In this document: piece by piece, positions 59,548 through 64,000 of the stretch
How positions within the stretch are numbered: the stretch's first letter is position 1
Layout: every line of letters begins with the position of its first letter
NCBI GenBank assembly: GCA_035765895.1
Contig: DASTWL010000061.1
Span: forward strand, 1 to 64,000
DNA: 64,000 bases
Reading direction: 5' to 3'
Origin: Verrucomicrobiia bacterium
GTDB lineage: Bacteria > Verrucomicrobiota > Verrucomicrobiia > Limisphaerales > DSYF01
Made by a program: the position numbers and the translations under genes
The notes under the pieces: model-generated
The model's input: the letters and a program-made list of their open reading frames with translations, nothing else
What the model was told of the DNA's origin: nothing
The model's database searches: none

Positions 59548-62500
59548 ATGAGTTCCCAACCTGATTCGACGACTCCCCCGGCGCCGAAAAAGCTGCTGGC
59601 CGCCAATCGCAGCGAAATTGCCATCCGCATTTTCCGCTCGGCGACCGAACTAGGCATGCGCACCGTGGCCATTTACGCGCAGGAAGACCGGTTCGGCATC
59701 CACCGCTTCAAGGCTGACGAAGCTTACGTCGTCGGCGAGGGCAAGGGACCGGTGGCCGCCTACCTGGACATTCCGGGCATCGTGGCGCTGGCCCGGGAAA
59801 AGGGCGCCGAACTCATCCATCCGGGTTACGGCTTCCTGTCCGAGAACGCCGATTTTGCGCAGGCCTGCGCGGACGCGGGCATCACGTTCGTGGGGCCGCG
59901 GCCCGAGCTGTTAAAGCTCATGGGCGACAAAACGGCCGCACGGGCGGTGGCGCACAAGGTCGGCGTGCCAACGCTGCCCGGCACGGAGGACCCGGTGGAG
60001 GAGCGGGAGGAAGCGTTGAAGATCGCCAAGCAAATCGGCTTCCCGCTCATCATCAAGGCGGCCTTCGGCGGCGGCGGGCGCGGCATGCGCGTGGTGCACA
60101 AGGCCTCCGAACTGACGGACCTGCTCGACGAGGCCCGGACCGAAGCGGGCCGTGCGTTCGGCAATCCGGCGGTGTTCCTCGAGAAATACGTGCCGCATGC
60201 CAAGCACATCGAGGTGCAAATTCTGGGCGACCAGCACGGGAACGTGGTGCACCTGCATGAACGTGATTGTTCAGTGCAGCGCCGGCATCAAAAGGTCATC
60301 GAAATCGCGCCGTCCGTCGGGCTCGATGACCGGGTGCGTGAGGCCCTCTGCGCGGCGGCGGTGAAGATTGCGAAGGAGATCCGCTACGACAACGCGGGCA
60401 CCGTGGAGTTCCTGCTGGATACCGACACGAACGAGTGGTTCTTCATCGAGATGAACCCGCGCATTCAGGTCGAACATACGGTGACGGAGGTCATCACCAA
60501 CATCGACATCGTGCGTTCGCAAATCCTCATCGCGCAGGGCCGGTCGATGTTTGGTCCGGAAGTCGGCATGCCGCCGCAAAATGAAATCTCGCGCAACGGC
60601 TGCGCCATTCAATGCCGCGTCACAACCGAGGATCCGGAAAATAAATTTGCCCCCGATTACGGCCGCATCATGACCTACCGTTCGGCGGGCGGCTTCGGGC
60701 TGCGCCTGGACGGCGGCATGGGCTACGCCGGTGCGGTGATCACGCCGTTCTACGATTCGATGCTGGTCAAGTGCACGACCTTTGGCCGGACGTTCGACAT
60801 TGCCTGCCAGCGCATGGACCGCGCGCTGCGCGAGTTCCGCATTCGCGGCGTCAAAACCAACGTGCCGTTCCTGGAGAATGTCATCAACCATCCGACCTTC
60901 CGCGCCGGCCGGGCCACGACCACGCTGATTGACACGACGCCGGAGTTGTTCAAGTTCAAGGCGCGCCGTGACCGTGCGACGAAGCTGCTGGCTTACCTCG
61001 GCGAGGTTATTGTCAACGGCAACCCGCAGGTGAAGGGCCACGTGCCGAAGTCGCTGCCGACGCCGGTGGTGCCCGCGTATGACGAAAAGCAGCCGCCGGC
61101 GCCCGGGACGCGGCAGTTGTTGTTGAAGCTTGGGCCGCAGAAGTTCGCCGAGTGGGCGCGCCAGCAGAAGCGGCTGCTCGTGACGGACACGACGTTCCGC
61201 GACGCGCACCAGTCGCTGCTGGCCACGCGTGTGCGCACTTACGACATGGAACACATCGGCGCAGCGCTGGCCCGGCGCACGCCGGAGCTGTTCAGCGTCG
61301 AAATCTGGGGCGGCGCAAAGTTCGACACCTCGATGCGCTTTCTCCACGAGGATCCATGGGCGCGCCTGCGCAAGCTGCGGGAGCGGATACCGAACGTGTG
61401 TTTCCAGATGCTGTTCCGTGGCTCGAACGCGGTGGGTTATTCCAATTACCCGGACAACGTCGTGGCCGGCTTCATCAAGCACGCGGCGGCCACGGGCATT
61501 GACATCTTCCGCATCTTTGATTCGCTGAATTATCTGCCGAACCTCAAGGTGGCGATGGAGACGGTGCAGGACACGCACGCGATCTGCGAAGGCGCCATCT
61601 GCTATACCGGCGACATTCTGGACCCGGCGCGCACGAAGTATTCGCTGAAGTATTACCTCAAGCTGGCGAAGGAACTGGAGAAGATGGGGGCGCACATCCT
61701 GGCCATCAAGGACATGGCCGGCCTGTGCAAGCCGTTTGCCGCCCGCGCGCTCGTGAAGGCGCTGCGCGAGGAAATCAGCATCCCGATCCACTTCCACACG
61801 CACGACACCAGCGGCGTGGCGGCGGCCAGCGTGCTGCAGGCCAGCGAGGCCGGCGTGGACATAGCCGACCTGGCGATTGCTTCAATGTCCGGCTCCACCA
61901 GCCAGCCGTGCCTCAACTCCGTGGTGGCCGCGTTGCAGGGCACCCGGCGCGACACGCAGCTGGACCTGGCCTCGCTCAACGAATTCGCCAATTACTGGGA
62001 ACTCGTGCGGGAGTTTTACGCGCCGTTTGACACCAGTCCGCGGGCGGGCAGCGCCAACGTGTATGGGCACGAGATGCCCGGCGGTCAATACACGAACCTC
62101 AAGGAACAGGCGGCCTCGATGGGCCTGCTGTCGCGCTGGCCCGAGATCGAGCGCATGTATGCCGACGTGAACCAGCTCTTTGGCGACATTGTGAAGGTGA
62201 CGCCAAGCAGCAAGGTGGTGGGCGACATGACCATGTTCCTCATCACGCGCGGCCTCAAACCTGAGGACGTGCTCAAGCTCGAGCCCGGCAGCACCCCGTT
62301 TCCGGAATCGGTCATCGACATGCTCCAGGGCGGTCTGGGGCAGCCCGTCGGCGGCTGGCCGAAGAAGCTGCAAAAAATCGTGCTCGGCGACCGCAAGCCC
62401 TTCACGAACCGTCCGGGCGCGAATCTCAAGCCGCTCGATCTGGCCAAGGTGCGGGCCGACCTGACGCATAAGCTGCGGCGCGAAGCCACGGACGACGACG

Positions 62501-63024
62501 TTTACAGTTACCTCATGTATCCGGACGTCTTCCTCAATTACGTCAAAACGGAAGCCGCCTACGGCGACCTGTCCGTGCTGCCGACCCCGGCGTTCTTCTA
62601 CGGCATGAAGCCGGGCGACGAGATCACCGTGAATTTGGAAGAGGGCAAGACGCTGTTCATCAGCCTCACCAACATTCAGCCAGCCAACGCGGAAGGCAAG
62701 CGCGTGGTCTCCTTCGAACTCAACGGCATGGCCCGGCAGGCCGCCGTGGTGGACAAATCCGTCCAGCCGAAGGTGAAGTCCCGCGCCAAGGCCGATCCCG
62801 CGGATCCGATGCAGGTCGGTGCGCCCATTCCGGGCGTCATCACGGCGTTGCCGGTCAGTGTGGGCACGGTCGTGACCAAGGGCGAAAAGGTGCTTTCGCT
62901 CGAAGCCATGAAGATGCAGACGACCATTTATGCGCCCGCGCCGGGAGTGGTGCACGAGATTGCCGTGAAGGTGGGCGACGCCGTGGAGGCGAAGGATCTG
63001 CTCATCAAGCTCAAGGCGAATTGA
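59548..63024 (+). CDS. pyc: Pyruvate carboxylase
   Basis: A 1158-residue single-chain enzyme that carboxylates pyruvate to oxaloacetate with ATP and bicarbonate. The biotin carboxylase domain covers about 15-460 (LLAANRSEIAIRIFR, HPGYGFLSENADFAQ, GGGGRGMRVV, EMNPRIQVEHTVTE). The carboxyltransferase domain begins near 547 (DTTFRDAHQSLLATRVRT; metal-site HFHTHDTSG). The C-terminal biotinyl domain has EAMKMQT with biotinyl Lys1122. Length equals that of typical bacterial Pyc. ATG 59548 is preferred, with 59533 a close alternative; CATTATACAT lies just upstream as a possible -10 box. It is monocistronic. Confidence 0.96.
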   Translation: MSSQPDSTTPPAPKKLLAANRSEIAIRIFRSATELGMRTVAIYAQEDRFGIHRFKADEAYVVGEGKGPVAAYLDIPGIVALAREKGAELIHPGYGFLSENADFAQACADAGITFVGPRPELLKLMGDKTAARAVAHKVGVPTLPGTEDPVEEREEALKIAKQIGFPLIIKAAFGGGGRGMRVVHKASELTDLLDEARTEAGRAFGNPAVFLEKYVPHAKHIEVQILGDQHGNVVHLHERDCSVQRRHQKVIEIAPSVGLDDRVREALCAAAVKIAKEIRYDNAGTVEFLLDTDTNEWFFIEMNPRIQVEHTVTEVITNIDIVRSQILIAQGRSMFGPEVGMPPQNEISRNGCAIQCRVTTEDPENKFAPDYGRIMTYRSAGGFGLRLDGGMGYAGAVITPFYDSMLVKCTTFGRTFDIACQRMDRALREFRIRGVKTNVPFLENVINHPTFRAGRATTTLIDTTPELFKFKARRDRATKLLAYLGEVIVNGNPQVKGHVPKSLPTPVVPAYDEKQPPAPGTRQLLLKLGPQKFAEWARQQKRLLVTDTTFRDAHQSLLATRVRTYDMEHIGAALARRTPELFSVEIWGGAKFDTSMRFLHEDPWARLRKLRERIPNVCFQMLFRGSNAVGYSNYPDNVVAGFIKHAAATGIDIFRIFDSLNYLPNLKVAMETVQDTHAICEGAICYTGDILDPARTKYSLKYYLKLAKELEKMGAHILAIKDMAGLCKPFAARALVKALREEISIPIHFHTHDTSGVAAASVLQASEAGVDIADLAIASMSGSTSQPCLNSVVAALQGTRRDTQLDLASLNEFANYWELVREFYAPFDTSPRAGSANVYGHEMPGGQYTNLKEQAASMGLLSRWPEIERMYADVNQLFGDIVKVTPSSKVVGDMTMFLITRGLKPEDVLKLEPGSTPFPESVIDMLQGGLGQPVGGWPKKLQKIVLGDRKPFTNRPGANLKPLDLAKVRADLTHKLRREATDDDVYSYLMYPDVFLNYVKTEAAYGDLSVLPTPAFFYGMKPGDEITVNLEEGKTLFISLTNIQPANAEGKRVVSFELNGMARQAAVVDKSVQPKVKSRAKADPADPMQVGAPIPGVITALPVSVGTVVTKGEKVLSLEAMKMQTTIYAPAPGVVHEIAVKVGDAVEAKDLLIKLKAN

Positions 63025-63124
63025 TCGCCGCCGGTGCGCCGGTGATGCCGCGCTTCCGCCAGCCTTGCTGTCCGGGATGCTTCATGGCATTCGTGACGCG
63101 GTGCGGAAACAAGTGACACAGCTT

Positions 63125-64000
63125 ATGACGAATCAAGCGGAAACGGTTCAGGAAAAGGCGTTGCAGATCAATCTGGACACCAGCCGCTACGGAACCTTTG
63201 CCGAAATCGGGGCGGGGCAGGAGGTGGCGCGGCGGTTTTTCCGCGTCGGCGGCGCCTCCGGCACGGTGGCCAAGACCATTTCGGCTTACGACATGGCGGT
63301 GAGCGACGCGGTTTACGGGCCGACCGACCGCTACGTCAGCCGCCACCGTTTGCGGTCCATGCTGGATCATGAGTTTCAACTGCTCATCGAGCGGCTTGAC
63401 CAGAAGCGTGGCGACCGGACGGCCTTCTTCGTCTTTGCCAACACGGTGGCCACCAGCAATTACAAGACGCACAATGAGGGCCACGGGTGGATGGGGATTC
63501 GCTTTCAGGCCGCGCCGCGTGCGGAGCCTTCGGAGATCCTCGTTCACGTCCGCATGTTGGATCATGAACCCGACCGGCAGCAGGAGGCGCTGGGCATCCT
63601 CGGCGTAAACCTCATCCACGGCACCTGTTACTCCTACCACAATCCCGAGCAGCTCATCCACTCCCTGCTGGATGAACTCAGCTGGCGACGCGTGGAGGTT
63701 GACATGATCAGCTTTTCGGGCCCCGCTTTTGCCGGCGTGGACAACCGGCTCATGGCCCTGCAACTCGTCAAGCAGGGCCACACCGAGGCGGCGATGTTCA
63801 CCGCCGACGGCGAGGCGGTGCAATGGGGCGAGGTGCTCTACAAGAAGCCGGTGCTGGTGCAGCGCGGCAGCTTCCGGCCGTTGACCAATCCGATGCTCGA
63901 CATGCTCGAGCGGGCGCGGGAACAGTTCGTGCAGGAGGAATCACTCGGCGGCGAAGCGCCGATTGTGCTGCTGGAAATGACCCTGCGCCAGCTTCAGGTC
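63125..64000 (+). CDS. Conserved cytoplasmic protein, 5' part (continues past window end)
   Basis: From ATG 63125 the frame is open for all 292 codons to the window end. The N-terminus is highly conserved in style: ALQINLDTSRYGTFAEIGAG, QEVARRFFRVGGASGTVAK, TISAYDMAVSDAVYG, then VDMISFSGPAFAGVDNRLM and LYKKPVLVQRGSFRP. I recognise this as a widespread bacterial family that databases label inconsistently (including nicotinate-nucleotide adenylyltransferase and TonB receptor names, neither supported here). There is no signal peptide or membrane helix. Function unknown. Confidence 0.85.
   Translation, partial: MTNQAETVQEKALQINLDTSRYGTFAEIGAGQEVARRFFRVGGASGTVAKTISAYDMAVSDAVYGPTDRYVSRHRLRSMLDHEFQLLIERLDQKRGDRTAFFVFANTVATSNYKTHNEGHGWMGIRFQAAPRAEPSEILVHVRMLDHEPDRQQEALGILGVNLIHGTCYSYHNPEQLIHSLLDELSWRRVEVDMISFSGPAFAGVDNRLMALQLVKQGHTEAAMFTADGEAVQWGEVLYKKPVLVQRGSFRPLTNPMLDMLERAREQFVQEESLGGEAPIVLLEMTLRQLQV

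Noticed and set aside
1-64000. tRNA, rRNA, CRISPR array, riboswitch or replication origin
   Set aside because: No cloverleaf, array periodicity, rRNA segment or DnaA-box cluster was noticed by reading; a covariance-model scan would be needed to exclude small RNAs.

Overview
The window looks like a chromosomal segment of a GC-rich member of the Verrucomicrobiota, probably near Pedosphaera/Limisphaera (subdivision 3). The assignment is by gene content: a pseudopilin with an H-X9-DG motif, large secreted proteins made of LamG, PA14, RCC1, chitobiase-like and 'STNL...FYRV' C-terminal modules, GH78/GH106 rhamnosidases, a W-rich DUF6600-type protein and small HxxxCxxC partners of an ECF sigma factor. 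No rRNA or tRNA gene, CRISPR array or transposase was recognised.

Region 1 (1-20643) is a rhamnoglycan-degradation locus. A secreted protein tail and a pseudopilin precede a GH78 alpha-L-rhamnosidase, a NodB-like secreted protein of unknown function, two GH106 rhamnosidases, and a two-component system whose kinase carries an extracytoplasmic beta-sandwich resembling a module of the GH78 enzyme. On the opposite strand follow a GH63 glucosidase and an SDR dehydrogenase. A domain of about 75 residues, resembling from memory the DNAJC11 C-terminal domain (DUF3395), occurs four times in the three rhamnosidases.

Region 2 (20922-26820) holds an ECF sigma factor with two tandem zinc-finger anti-sigma-like proteins, a decaying ornithine-lipid-type acyltransferase pair (both pseudogenes), a CoaB-like gene, a small membrane protein, a DUF6600-like secreted protein and a coiled-coil lipoprotein. 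Region 3 (26993-36829) has an NtrC-type regulator and kinase, a PH-domain protein, mpl (peptidoglycan recycling), and a tight operon: CgeB-like glycosyltransferase, a 55-codon aminotransferase stub, a PglD-like acetyltransferase, a BKACE enzyme, a xylulokinase-like kinase and slyX.

Region 4 (about 36830-53200) is an accessory region of secreted proteins: a diheme cytochrome, a YVTN propeller, a 2128-residue fusion of a quinoprotein-like propeller with a diheme cytochrome, and a beta-helix/RCC1 giant split by a frameshift in a G7 tract. The block 36830-46557 lies between slyX and a second degenerate copy of the slyX 3' end. Region 5 (53375-64000) is housekeeping: CorA, a second sigma54-type two-component system, a GT-C membrane glycosyltransferase, a rhodanese, pyruvate carboxylase and the start of a large conserved cytoplasmic protein.

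Most genes are co-directional with short gaps or ATGA-type overlaps. Long antisense ORFs are artefacts of GC-rich codon use and are not annotated.
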